From: Oopsacas minuta
Taxonomy: Eukaryota > Porifera > Hexactinellida > Lyssacinosida > Leucopsacidae
Direction of reading: 5' to 3'
Length of the DNA: 64,000 bases
Assembly: GCA_024704765.1 (NCBI GenBank)
Contig: JAKMXF010000007.1
Coordinates: 61,581-125,580 of the forward strand
Notes under the pieces: generated by a model
What the model was told of the DNA's origin: nothing
The model's database searches: none
Seen by the model: the letters and a program-made list of their open reading frames with translations, nothing else
Translations under genes and position numbers: made by a program
In this document: piece after piece, positions 36,540 to 48,074 of the stretch
How positions within the stretch are numbered: position 1 is the stretch's first letter
Layout: the number at the start of each line of letters is the position of its first letter

Positions 36540-36598
36540 CAGTGACGTGCCAACTTTATCAATACAAATTTTGTAGTGATAAAGTTGGCACGTTACTG
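36540..36598. repeat. hairpin, 21-bp stem
   Basis: cagtgacgtgccaacttt at 36540 pairs with its near-perfect complement ending at 36598, with a 17-base loop. One mismatch in the stem. Confidence 0.65.
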
Positions 36599-37023
36599 AA
36601 TTTAAAAACTTTTGGTTTATTAGAGCGTTTGAAAATCGGGTATTTTTGAGTTTTTTTATAGTAATAGCCAGATATTACTATAAGAAATTATTGCAATAAC
36701 GATTATTTCGAGGTTCCTTGAATTTTGGAGCTTTCTTTTGTTACAATTTCCAATTTTCCACTTGTTAGAATAATTAAGGCATTAACTCACTTATTAGAAT
36801 GTTAAAGTTCCAAAAGTCTAACAAATGAAGCGCCATCATTATACTTGATATAAGGCCTAACAGTAAAAGTACCAGGGATGCTGTATTGCTTAAAGCATTG
36901 ATATACATACATGGGATCTTAATTGTAGAAGAAGTGCATTTTTGCCTGAATAAATGTATTACATATTTGTAGAAGATCAAATTTTATCCCAATAAAATTT
37001 CAGGAATGTGTCAAAATTAGTGT

Positions 37024-37091
37024 ATGTTATGGGCCTTATGAGAAATTGGGCATTATGCATAATGCCCAATTTCTCATACTGCCCATAACAT
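37024..37091. repeat. 68-bp near-perfect palindrome
   Basis: The sequence is symmetric around atgcat at its centre, with arms containing gagaaattgggcattatg and cataatgcccaatttctc. Only a few mismatches lie near gggcctta/tactgccc. It could be a tiny fold-back remnant. Confidence 0.7.
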
Positions 37092-37626
37092 GTTATAATA
37101 GTGAGCATGTATTTAGCAATTAAATTATTCTTTGATACATGAACGATAAATATTGCATTTATTATCTCCAAGTGAATACATTAAATGACCTATAGATGAT
37201 AAATTTTTATTAATATTCAATTACTATAACTCAAAAATCGCTAAAATTTTGGTAAAATCAGAAATGCCAATTTATACAATATCCCCGACTTCCCATATCC
37301 TAGAAATACATTTTGATATAGAATAATTGAAGAATATTGCGCAAACATGAAAATGACTATGTATATGAGCATCGTCAAATTGGTACGGGACATCATATCA
37401 AATTTTATTACAAGGGTATGGGAAGTCGGGTATATAGTAAGAATTGGCTATTCTGATTCAACAACGAGATAATTTTGTATAACAAATTTTTGATATTTTG
37501 TATAAAAGAATCTATAAATCATTACCAAAGGTTGCACCGAATAGTTCAATATTCAGTTTCAAACAGAATATCGAATATCAGTAGCAAGTGCCAACAGTAA
37601 TGTTGCCAGGATTTTCTACCTGGGGG

Positions 37627-40422
37627 CAGGGCCGTAGCTAGGGGGGGGGCTAGGGGGGCTGAGCCCCCCTTGGAAAAATTTGAGCCCCCCTACCAAATTT
37701 AACCACCCCGTAAATTTTGCTAAGCTATATTGATCTTTACTATCTTAGATCTTGAATATTAGTTAAATCAAGGAAATGTTTGTGAATATGTCAAATTGAC
37801 TATACATTCTAGTTATCTAATTCCTATTGCTAGTTAGTATACTTAATTCATTGGATGCTCTTACAGCGACCATTGAAATTATATTTTTGTTTTTATATGA
37901 CCACAACATATATTCCTTCCAGTTTATTACATTTGATGTGCGAATTGTGAAATCATTCCTCATGACTATAATCACCTTACATAGAAACTCGTAGTCTCTT
38001 GATTTTTTATAATGATCAAGAATCCTCTTTTGATATTTTCTTATAATGCAAATAATTTTGTTTCTGTTCTTTCTTCTTTTAATTTTAGTTCTGTCAAATT
38101 GTTAATATTTTGATTTTCTATTCAATTCAGTTAGCGATTATATTACAATGGATAATTTTATTTCCTTTGATAGCTCTCTTTCTGATCCCTTGAATAGTAT
38201 TGAAATATGTAATCCGATCAACAAAGAAATACCAGATATATCTACTCTAGGAGGAAACATTATACAAATTAAAGGATTGATTTATCCGAAGGATTCTATT
38301 GGCCGTAGTTTTCAACAAGATTGGTTTATTAGATTTCCCTGGTTGGAATATTCACCATCCCTTGATGCTGTATTTTGCTATCCCTGCCGTCAATTTCTCT
38401 CACACGGGACTAAAGAAAATGTCTTCACAAACATTGGATTTAAAAATTGGAAATCGGCAATAGAAAAAAGCAAAGGACTTTGTAAACATGCTGATTCTCG
38501 TGTTCATCTTACTGCAATGGCGAATTGGCCTGAAAAAGAGCTTCGCGAATCATCCCAACTATAAATATCCACATTAGTTTGTGCTAATGTTTTTGAAAAA
38601 AAATAGATATTACATACGGTGCATTGCTGAAATTATTCAATTTTTAGCTGTCAATGAATTAGCTCTGCGTGGAAATTATGATATTGATGAAAATACGGAG
38701 CATGGATTATTCAGGAACTTGTTTGAATATACACTTACAAAGGATCCGAAACTCACTGAAATTATACACAAATTCCTATAAATGCTCATTACCTTTCTCC
38801 AGATATTCAAAATGATGTGATAGATATTATGTCGGAAGTAGTTAGGGAAGAAATTATTTTTGAAATTTTAGATGCTGATGTCCCGTGGTTTACTTTACTA
38901 GAAGATGGCACTAGAGATCGTAACAATATAGAACATGTATCAATTGGAATTCGCTATGTTAGGAAAGGTAAAGTTTTTGAATCTTTAGTTAATGTAGCAA
39001 CAACTCTCTCTTCAGATGCCAAAACCATGGCTAATTTAACATTGGAGATCTTGAGAAATAATGGATTGGATTCTAAACGATTACTTTCACAGTGCTATGA
39101 TGGCGCTAGTGTAATGAGTGGTAGAAAAGGAGGTGTTCAAACCCTCATTCAAGAGGAATTACATCGAAAGGTTCCGTATGTTCATTGTTTCAACCATCGA
39201 CTTCATTTGGTAATTATGAAATTAATATCTGAAGTTCCAGAACTCAAGATATTTTTGACCAATGTAGAATGTTACACTTATTTCTGAATCATGTCAAAGT
39301 TATATCAATTTATACAGGAACTCGTATTGGTAGTCTTTTAGAACAAAGATGGTCAGGACATTTGAAATCACTGAGGCTATTTATTCTAACTATCAAGCTA
39401 TTATTGAATTGCTTAGAACAGTCCAATGCTCCACAGAATTTAGTGGAGAGCAAGTTGTACAGAGTACTGGTTTGTTGGCCACACTAATTAAGTTAGAGTT
39501 CCGTTTTTGTTTGATATTTATGAAAAAGCTCCTACTTACAATAGAACCAGCAGATAAGATCTTACAATCCCGTGATGCAGGCTTAAAAAACGCCATGGAA
39601 ATTATCAATTCTGTATTTAAAAACATTAATAAGCTTCAAAATCCAGATGCATTTAGTGGGATAGTTAGCGAGGCCAAAAGTATACTACTGCATGATGAAG
39701 ATGATATGTCTCGTCCAATTAGACGCAAAAAACCTAACTGTTTATATAACGATTATATTCTTACCGAATCTACAACAAAAGAACATGATACGTTAGAATC
39801 ATTATTCATAGACACAATTCATATAGCATGCCGTGAATTCGAGATGAGATTTTTCGAGAATAACATGTTATTACAAGCAGTTGATTCGATCGAAGAATTT
39901 GACATTGATAAGTTGTACCCTTTATCAGAGCTTGGGATTTCGCTTCCCTCAATTGAAGAATTGTCAGTAGTAAAGGAATTCATGAAAGATAAAACGAATA
40001 TACTCGAAGAATTGTACAAGTATCGACAGCCGTTTAATAACACATATAATTTGTTTGCTACTGTAGCAACGTTTGGTTGTAGCACTTCTATGTGTGAGTC
40101 TTCGTTCTCAGTTCTCACTAGAGTTAGTAGGCCACAGAGAAATATGTCGGAAATCAGATGTTCCAATTTAGTGTTTCTTGCGTTTGAATCTAGATATGCG
40201 AAAAAAATGGATGTTGAAAAGTTCCTCTTGAAATTTTCTAGGAAGAAGGATAGAAGACTCCGTTTATTTTAGATATTATATAAATTTATGAGATTAATAT
40301 AGAATTGTAGTTCATTAGTTCATTGGCCTCCCCAAAAATTAATATAAAAATCTTAAGTATCCAAGCCCCCCCCCTAAAGTTTACTTAGCCCCTCCTAACA
40401 CTACGCTCTGGCTACGGCCCTG
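37627..40422 (+). mobile_element. DUF4371/ZMYM1-type hAT with perfect 8-bp TSD CCTGGGGG
   Basis: The ends CAGGGCCGTAGCTAG (37627) and (complement) CAGGGCCGTAGCCAG (40422) are inverted repeats with G- or C-rich subterminal runs. Flanks cctggggg (37619-37626, 40423-40430) are identical. The transposase runs on the plus strand. Confidence 0.92.
38148..40272 (+). pseudogene. DUF4371/ZMYM1-like hAT transposase, several lesions
   Basis: The ATG at 38148 opens an N-terminal TTF-type finger region (PSLDAVFCYPCRQFLSHG; FKNWKSAIEKSKG). The DDE region at 38817-39250 has EDGTRDRNNIEHVSIGIRY and LLSQCYDGASVMSGRKGG. The C-terminal dimerisation domain lies within 39349-40272 (NLFATVATFGCSTSMCESSF), and the last 307 codons are open. 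Lesions: a TAA at 38562, frame changes at an A8 run near 38600 and near 38775, and a break around 39265-39360. The moderate damage and perfect TSD indicate a relatively young insertion. Confidence 0.85.
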
Positions 40423-40430
40423 CCTGGGGG

Positions 40431-41829
40431 GGTCAGGAAGAGGGGCAAGGTGTTTTCACGCGTTTAGCAGGAGGCATGCAAGTGGCGGATCTATACAATT
40501 CTAGTTGAGTATAACCATCCAACAGGGCAGTGGCGTCATGTAGCCTTGAAATCTGGAGAGCACAAGTTGAACCTGGTGAGCAACAAGTTCTAGATGACGC
40601 TCTATGTACCCTGTAAACAATTAGTAAGGTCCAGGAGCGAAACCCATCTCAAGAAATAACGTTTGGTTGGCAATTGGCACAGAAAGTTGAGATTTTTTGG
40701 TCCCTTGGAGTAATGGTGTGGGAGCTCGGAGAATATTTGGGTGAGATTGCATAATATATGAAGGTAAGATGCGAGCGAAGCGAGCCGAAATTTGACAGTT
40801 TTCAATATGAGCCAAGGGGGCATGCCCCGGAGCACGAGACGCACTTTATACCGTAGGCATCTCATAAACGTGGGGTATGATTGCCAACCTTCCCGGGAAT
40901 GGACATGATATCCAGGGAAAATATTGGAAATTCTCGAAATAAAAATTCCAATTGTTTGCAGATAAAATTAGAAATCCATGGAAATAGTTAGAAAGGGTTG
41001 GTAAGTATGTGGGGCCTTCACACACAGGGCTGGTGATAATATCGGGGTCATGGTAAGCTCATGGGCCCAAATAATCGAAATAGTGGGCGTGCGAGTCAGA
41101 TACTTTCTAGCCAATTTTAGTCACTGTAAATCTAATTCTAGTCCCATAGATGTAGCATCTGGTCCGCATTTTCTGCAATACCATGATCATTATACAGCAG
41201 AAATCGGATAAGACGTAACTCCTCGGGAACCAAAATTAGTACATACTAACCGAGTGTACTTCTTATCCAAATAGGTATTGTATTATCAATGAATGATAAC
41301 TAATTTTTATGGATTCAAGAAATAGTATGTCTTAACCCGAGGACGTTTGTTCGAGTTCTAATGTATGTTGCAATATGGAGACCTCACTTTTCGCCAGACT
41401 ACATTTTCATCCGTGCGATGTTACTGAATGAGGGAATTTACCCCAAAATTCGCAAACACATCCATCAGTTACTATAGATGACTATCATATTTCCCTGAAA
41501 AAGCACCGGAGCTTGAATATGCCTCGGGGATGGAAATGGCTCCATGACTTGTGAATAAGGATAAAGTTTATCACCATCCTCTAAAAGAATGCTTTTTGAT
41601 TAAATTTAAGATTCATTTGACTACGCAACAATTAGGAGACAGTAGGACATCGTTACCAGTTACAATGTACATGAACTGACCTTCGAAATTTGTATTTCTT
41701 TTCAGGAATATGTATTAATCGGTGCAATACCTATTGAGAAACCATTGTAAGGACCTTGTTTGTGTAAATATTTGTTCGTATTATCAGGAAATCGTGTTAA
41801 TCGTGTTTGTATTAACGAGGTGTGAAAAA
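40431..41829. other. intergenic with decayed small elements
   Basis: No gene is supported. 40560-40860 resembles a dispersed repeat (gaaggtaagatgcgagcgaa; a related 'gggtaagatgcgatcg' is at 51858). About 40870-41010 has inverted ends around gccaaccttcccgg. A short pogo-like MITE lies at 41195-41363. Confidence 0.4.
41195..41363. mobile_element. short pogo-like MITE, relative of the 58800-59832 element
   Basis: The left end CAGCAGAAATCGGATAAGAC and the right end (complement) CATTAGAACTCG with ggttaagacat inside match the TIR of the 58800 element (CAGTAGAACTCGGTTAAGAC). TA flanks both sides. It has no tandem array. Confidence 0.55.
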
Positions 41830-43090
41830 TTGAGCGAAGACTATATCCAAATCAACCGAAGAATAGGATCTTTCCTGATGACACAAAAAGCAAGATGAAA
41901 TTCCTTCCTGCTTGGTATAGAAGTTACTCTTGGCATGATTGGGTTTATAATGTTAACGCAGTTGTTTTGTCATCCCTGCAGACAGGTATTTCTCTCTGAT
42001 TGGGCTAAATATAGTAAAAGTGAAGACGGATATACTGTAACCGGATTTACAAACTGGAAAAAAGCGGTGGAAAAACATAAACGACACGAATCCTGTCACT
42101 CTCACAGTTTTAACTTGCAAAAGTTTCAGGATATGATAAGTGGAGCTAACATTGCAGCAAAATTAAATGAATGAAATTCAGAGAAAAATCCTAATGAATA
42201 ATGTCTTGAGCGAATTTTCACAACAATTTGATATTTGGCAAGGCAAGGATTGCCATTGCATTGCGAAATTTTCTTCAATTCGCAAATGATCTTATGGTCT
42301 TTCTTTGCAACTCACCAAAACGTTGTACAATCATTCACAATACTGTGATTCAGTTGGAGAACTCACAAACAACATTAAGTCCCTATGTGCAACCAGGTTC
42401 ACAATGAAATACCATGCATTGAACGGGATGTACAAACAATTAGACTTAATTATAGACGCATTATCAATTATAGAGATGGAATCTAATGACAATAATGCCA
42501 AATCAAGTATAAATGGGTTCCCAAGACGTTTAAGATATTTTGATAGCTATTTCGCACTTTTACATTCCTTGCAGATTTTTGAATTAGCAGACAGGCTTAG
42601 TAAGGAATTGCAAGGAAAGGAAAAAACAGTCAGAAAAGGAGTTGAGCTTGTATCATATGCTATTAAAGAACTTGAATTAATGCATTCTGAAAAATGATTC
42701 AAAACCTCAAGACAGAAGCGGATATTCTTCGTATACAAAATGGAGCCGATCTGGCTAGGTTGTCCGTCAAATGAATCGTTAATCACCTCTGCATCGAAAG
42801 GACATCATGTTGATGCAGATTCAGTGCAACCGTTACAGAGAAGATAATACATAGTATCAACGTTTGGAGGTACAACTTATTAGTCTAGAAATTCCAAACA
42901 CACATACTGGGATAACAAGTTTGAAGAAAAAAGTAATCATCCTAATAGTAATGATAGTAATCAAGTATTATTTAGTCTGCCCCGCATCAACTGCGAATGT
43001 CGAACGTTCATTTAGCCACCATCGGGGTCTCAAACCCTATCTGCGGAGTACGATGAGGCAAACAAGGCTGAATAAGAAGACTCTAGGCTG
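41830..43090 (+). pseudogene. DUF4371/ZMYM1-type hAT transposase, internally deleted
   Basis: Near 41890-42170: PAWYRSYSWHDW and a TTF-finger piece (CHPCRQVFLSDWAKY; GFTNWKKAVEKHKRHE). 42305-42697 holds a middle part (SLCATRFTMKYHALNGMY). 42960-43090 holds the C-terminal block (LVCPASTANVERSFSHHRGL; YLRSTMRQTRLNKK). The central DDE region is largely missing and the frames are broken, so this is an old remnant. Its ends were not found. Confidence 0.7.
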
Positions 43091-43762
43091 GGGATATGTA
43101 TATGCGACAGAGGCCTCATATAATCCCAAAAATGAAAGCTTGCCCAAACAACCTGTGGGAAACGCTGTATGTACCAATTTTCATGTGAATCGGGAAGCTA
43201 GATTTTGCGGAAGGACGAACGTACGGACACCGCACATCGTCCATGCCATTAGGGCATTCCCATAGGAATACCACTAAAAATGGACCATGATCCCTACATA
43301 ATGGAATAGTCTTCAAATAAATAAGTTTATACAGAATCTAATTACAGGCCCGAAAAGTCCCATGACGAATATTATAGCGAAATTCCGACATTTTTTGAGA
43401 ACATATTCGCCAATTATGTAATCAGATGACGTCATTCTGATATCAAATAACTTGTAATTGTAGAATGTGTGATATTTTTATGTTAAAATAATACAGTTAT
43501 TAGTGTCAAAATGTATAAGTTCAATAGAATAAATAGACTTGAAGTAATCTATGGTCAGTTATTAGTCACTTAATAACAATGGAATGAACAGTGGAAGTAG
43601 CGTAGTCTACAACATAAATCATATTCTGAACATACAAACAATGGGAGATGAAGCTTCCCAAGGTCCTGATTAAAAAGGCTACATCGTGACAATGTCATAA
43701 ACACAAAAAATAGGAGAAATATAACATCAGATTAAATAAGTTGTTCAAATAACTTAGTATCT
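43091..43762. other. spacer between hAT remnant and SLCO gene
   Basis: AT-rich, no coding evidence beyond short open frames at 43116-43316. It contains the 3' flank of the minus-strand SLCO gene; no clear AATAAA on that strand was seen close to its stop. Confidence 0.4.
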
Positions 43763-45742
43763 TTAGGCGGTTTCTTCTTTCGGAATTTTTCTGTATCTCC
43801 ATGTAATCCAAGCAAGAATGAAAAATATATTGGTTAGGATAACCCCAATTGATAAGAAACCGATAAGAGAGTATTTTAAGGTATCTGTATTGTATTCTAA
43901 ACAGGCTCCACGCACTCCACAGTCTGTTTCTTGCCAAAGAATACAGTTCAGATCAAAAATACCCCCAAGGGCTAGCGGACCAGGTAATTGCCCGAGAAGT
44001 CGAGTTATCAGTGATTGAATACCTAATGCGACAGTACGATCTTTATCAGCTACACATCTCAGTGTTAGTTTGAGAAAAGGAATATTATTGTAGAATATTA
44101 ATACAATCGAAAAGAAGAGCAATATACCAGCGATAATAATCGTTATAGTACAGTTTTCAGTACATTTACCATCTGTTGTTACAGATTGCTCTTGTATACA
44201 AGAACAATTGGAATAGAATCCACTTGAATTCGCTTGCCCTGAACATCCAGCTAAACAGGGAGTGACATAAGTCACACCGTCTGAACATATTGGCTGATAT
44301 AAATGAGTCTCACAATTACAATTGGAGAAACAACTCGCGTTCAGATTTCTGATAGCAAAGTTGGATAGCTTTGTGGAATTAGGATAGTTATAGTTTACCC
44401 CAACAATAAGTGGATGAGAACAAGTAACCAGGAAAAGAGGGGGAATAATTATTTCTATCAGGGTAACTGCTATAAGCAACAGAGCCAAACGTTCAACAGA
44501 GAGCTTTTTGAAAATAAAAAGAGTCAACCCGCCTAGAAATATACCAATAGATGCAGCAGGTATACTGATGCCCCCGATTAAGTAAGAAGCAATGCTTGGA
44601 GTGACTGAATATTGAACTTCGATATACTTAGGCAAAAATGTAACTAACCCAATGCTAATAAATCCAGCGGTAGTTACTCCAAGTGTAGCGAATAGGAATG
44701 TGAGGTTTTTCAGTATCCTAAATAAGTAGTAGGGATAATCTTTAAGTATTTGAAATAGGGAGACGTTATGATCTTCCTGGAATGAAATACCTTGGTTCTC
44801 AATTGGCTGGCTTTCTTTCCTCAATTTATCGAATGTTAGTGAGCCTTGGAGACGTCTGGGATAAAGGAAAAATTGAGGAAAAACTAAAAAACTTAAAATT
44901 CCTACAAACACGAATCCAATCCACCAACCTCCTACCCATTGAGTGTCTCTACTAGTCAGTGTAGTAGGAGTGAATGGGTCAACGAATACAGATAAGAAAA
45001 ATCCACCAAGCCCGAAACCTATTGATGGACCAAGGACAGCTGCAATATAGAACACACTAATGTATATAGGAGAATATCTGGGATGTGTGCTATCATCAAT
45101 GAAACCTACACCAACTGTGTAAAGAGTGCTAGAACCAAAACCAATTATTATATTGCCAAATACGAAAAGAGGATAATAGTAGATGACAGGAGAACTACAT
45201 GTTGGTACATAATTTGAGATATAATTAGTGCAAATATCAGATAAGAGTGTTGAGTTGAAGTTCTGGTACGATCCACTAATAAATTGAGGTGAAGCGAAGA
45301 TAAAACAACCGATCCCCACCGTTAGAAGAGAAATACCCAGTACTCGGGGTTTATGACCCCTACCACCAATGTAACTACTGAAAGGGAGTATAAGAATAAC
45401 TCCTATCTCATAGGATATTGCTGCGAAAGCTGACAAAGAGCTGGGTAAGTTGTAGCGACGTTCTATACTCGACAATCCAACTGATATAAATCCAGTAGCA
45501 ACAGCACCTTGAAGGATAACGAAGCATATAAGTGAGAGCAGAAAAAATTTTGGGTTGTTAAAAAATTGAAGCCAACCAGGAGTACATTTCCAAACTCCAC
45601 ATTTTTGACCATAAAAACTACACGGTTCAATAGCTGTCAGGGCATCGTCACCAGTAGTAGGTGTTTCTTTGTTTATATTTTTTTCGGGCTGAGGCTGATC
45701 TTCTGTACTTTTATTAGTGACTATCATTTCTAAGCTTGACAT
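43763..45742 (-). CDS. SLCO: organic anion transporter polypeptide (OATP/SLCO family), intact single exon
   Basis: A 659-residue membrane transporter of the OATP (SLC21/SLCO) family, expected in the plasma membrane, where it exchanges amphipathic organic anions. The family signature D-x-x-W-x-G-x-W-W-x-G is present as DTQWVGGWWIGF (residues 266-277). About twelve hydrophobic helices are visible, the first near residues 66-90. The large extracellular loop before the last helices holds the Kazal-like cysteine cluster (residues 471-527, CFSNCNCETHLYQPICSDGV). The start MSSLEMIVTNKS precedes a polar cytosolic tail. The length is normal for the family. No introns interrupt it, unlike the two spliced genes in this window, so a retrocopy origin is possible. 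A second copy of its 5' end lies at 63331-63398. Which substrate it carries cannot be told. Confidence 0.93.
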   Translation of the reverse strand: MSSLEMIVTNKSTEDQPQPEKNINKETPTTGDDALTAIEPCSFYGQKCGVWKCTPGWLQFFNNPKFFLLSLICFVILQGAVATGFISVGLSSIERRYNLPSSLSAFAAISYEIGVILILPFSSYIGGRGHKPRVLGISLLTVGIGCFIFASPQFISGSYQNFNSTLLSDICTNYISNYVPTCSSPVIYYYPLFVFGNIIIGFGSSTLYTVGVGFIDDSTHPRYSPIYISVFYIAAVLGPSIGFGLGGFFLSVFVDPFTPTTLTSRDTQWVGGWWIGFVFVGILSFLVFPQFFLYPRRLQGSLTFDKLRKESQPIENQGISFQEDHNVSLFQILKDYPYYLFRILKNLTFLFATLGVTTAGFISIGLVTFLPKYIEVQYSVTPSIASYLIGGISIPAASIGIFLGGLTLFIFKKLSVERLALLLIAVTLIEIIIPPLFLVTCSHPLIVGVNYNYPNSTKLSNFAIRNLNASCFSNCNCETHLYQPICSDGVTYVTPCLAGCSGQANSSGFYSNCSCIQEQSVTTDGKCTENCTITIIIAGILLFFSIVLIFYNNIPFLKLTLRCVADKDRTVALGIQSLITRLLGQLPGPLALGGIFDLNCILWQETDCGVRGACLEYNTDTLKYSLIGFLSIGVILTNIFFILAWITWRYRKIPKEETA

Positions 45743-45792
45743 ATCCTCAGTATGCTAATATCAATTTTAGCTTATATTATGTAGGAGAATGG

Positions 45793-46030
45793 GACTTCAT
45801 ATGGCACATAGTTCAAGACCAACCATGGCCTATTAAATATACGGCCGTGGATCTCACCGATTAGGCATAAAATAGAAAGCCTGTTTATTTTAGGTATCTT
45901 GAGACAGACTAAGGCTCGAATCCAGATAATTGGACTTTTTTGGGGCTCTTGAGTATGAGGAATTCATTGAGACTACTTAGAAATTTATTATAAGGAGTTC
46001 TAATAGGACTTAACTTAATAAAGTATATTT
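45793..46030 (+). repeat. left arm of a large inverted-repeat pair
   Basis: The sequence from acttcatatggcacatag to gttctaataggacttaac is repeated in inverted orientation at 47771-48074. The boundary at 45793 is supported by the SLCO copy at 63331, whose similarity to this gene ends exactly there. The arm starts only 51 bp upstream of the SLCO start codon. Confidence 0.7.
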
Positions 46031-47770
46031 TTTAGTTGCTAAATAATACTAGAAGTACATATAGCCAATTGCACATATCCACAAAATATTTCCTAGAACT
46101 AAAAGAATCAAATTATCTGACTGTATACGTATTTCAAACCTTCGTGATTTCGTTTCATTTATGGTGGCACTGTGACACCGTGTAATTCGGGTGTGCATTA
46201 TAATCCGATTTAATTCACAAATTCATAGATTTGTCACGTGATTAATCATATTTTCACCACACCTTTTTGCATCTTATTCGAATCATGCTAGAGATCTGAT
46301 ATATTTGCAAATTTCTAACAATTGTTATGATTGCTATCTATTGAGTAAATGTCAAAATATTTCAAAAATTATTAACAAAACGAAAATGAACTATATTATT
46401 AGTCGATAGGGAGTTGACTATTACGCGACTACTGGTATGAAGTTAGAGTCATAGGACTCATAGTTATTTAGTATAGCCTCAACAAACAGAAACACATTTC
46501 CTTAGCAACACAGGAATGTGTTCACATTACAATCATAAAAACCAATATTTTAAATAAACTATTATTCTTTGTCATTATTTACAACTGTCAAGCATTAAAT
46601 CTGAAAAACCACGACCTCATCCATTACGGACTGGTTTATCAGTACAGCGAGCTTATGAGGACACGCAAGGAATCCACTCTATGCATTTACGGAGTAATCG
46701 TGATTTATTTAATTGTATTTCTATTTATTAAATTTAATGTTTATTCCATAATAGTGCGAAGACAATAAACTAAAGAGAATGGCGACTTTCTCAAGTATCA
46801 CTCTATGCATATAGCCTTGGAATGCTCCCTTAGACTTAGTGCTGTTAACTACTTCGTAGTTTTTCATGCCCTAATTGCAGGACCGTAGGAGCTGGTGCGG
46901 CAGGTGCGGCACCCCCGCACCTATAATTCAAAATTTCTATTATTATTAATGGTCACATGTGATGAATGCCGCACCAATACAATGTACCTCGCGTACCAAA
47001 AACTTATTGCTTCCTACTTCCCAATTGTGTAAACACTCCAGAGGCTGTCATTTTTGACGGAGTTACTCTTTGCACAAATACAGAAATTCCTAATGAAATT
47101 CTACCGAAAGAAGATGTCATGACAGCACCCATACCTATCGAAAATCGTGTGTGGATTTCAAGTAGCAGCTTGCGGAAAATAGTACAACTGTCTCAAAAAA
47201 TGGGCAATCTCCACAAGCATTTTCCATTTTAATGGTTGTCCTAGACCCTGGCTATTTCTAGAATATGTTGCTAACAGTTACACTCTGTAAACAGTGGTCA
47301 AAGAATGACCTATAGACCTGTTAATCGCCATGATTCATCATTTCTTAAATTCCTATCTACAACCCAACAAATTTCTGGATTATTGCAGTTTTCTATTTAG
47401 ATGACAAAGAATTAGCTATAGTAATCGGCTCCATGTTTCAAGAAAGGTTAATGAGGTATATCTGTTATATAAGAAAATGGTCAACTTCAAACCTCTTTTA
47501 ATGTCCTATGAATTTCAGGTAATGCCCTCAGAAAGGACAAGTCTCCACCCTTTCGTACTTACTACTGAAAATCATGTATAAAGTAGAAAATTTGTACTCA
47601 AGTAGGACTAGAAATCCTATACCCTTCTTGTTTGACCAGGACTATTTTAATTATTTTCCAGCTTTTGAAACAGCAGTATAGGTAAGCCTATGAAATATCA
47701 GATTTACCTGTATTTATAATCTAAAGTTGTATAATATGCGTATAACGTATAACACGTTATACGTGATCTG
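46031..47770. other. spacer between inverted-repeat arms, transposon remnants
   Basis: No confident gene. At 46878 an hAT-like terminus appears (CAGGACCGTAGGAGCTGG, then GC-rich gcggcacccccgcacc). An 88-codon open frame follows (46966-47232) with no recognised family. The rest is AT-rich. Confidence 0.35.
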
Positions 47771-48074
47771 TATTAAGTTAAGTCCTATTAGAACTCTATT
47801 ACATTTAGTATAATATTATTGATAAAAAACTAAAATACGAGAATGCTGAATTCATCATTTCAAAGAGGCTGAACCATGTAAAGGATACCTGTGTTAAATT
47901 TCTAAGTAGTCTCAATAAATTCCTCATACTTAGGAGCCCCTAGAAAGTCCAATTATCTGGATTTGAGCCTTAGTCTGTCTTAAGATACAAAGGTCAACCG
48001 GCTTTCTATTTTTTTAGCCTAATCGGTAACATCCACAGGCCATGGTAGGTCTTGGCCTCTGGGCCATATGAAGT
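47771..48074 (-). repeat. right arm of the large inverted-repeat pair
   Basis: Inverted copy of 45793-46030, carrying about 80 extra bases around 47800-47880. It ends at ccatatgaagt (48074). The pair may be the long terminal repeats of a fold-back element of about 2.3 kb. Confidence 0.7.

Larger units (their letters stand above)
36275..37618. other. AT-rich intergenic region with strong hairpins
   Basis: No gene is supported. Two hairpins (36540-36598, 37024-37091) and an inverted-repeat element (about 37262-37460, ends aatgccaattttata.aatat... type around 'cccgacttcccata') are present. Confidence 0.45.
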
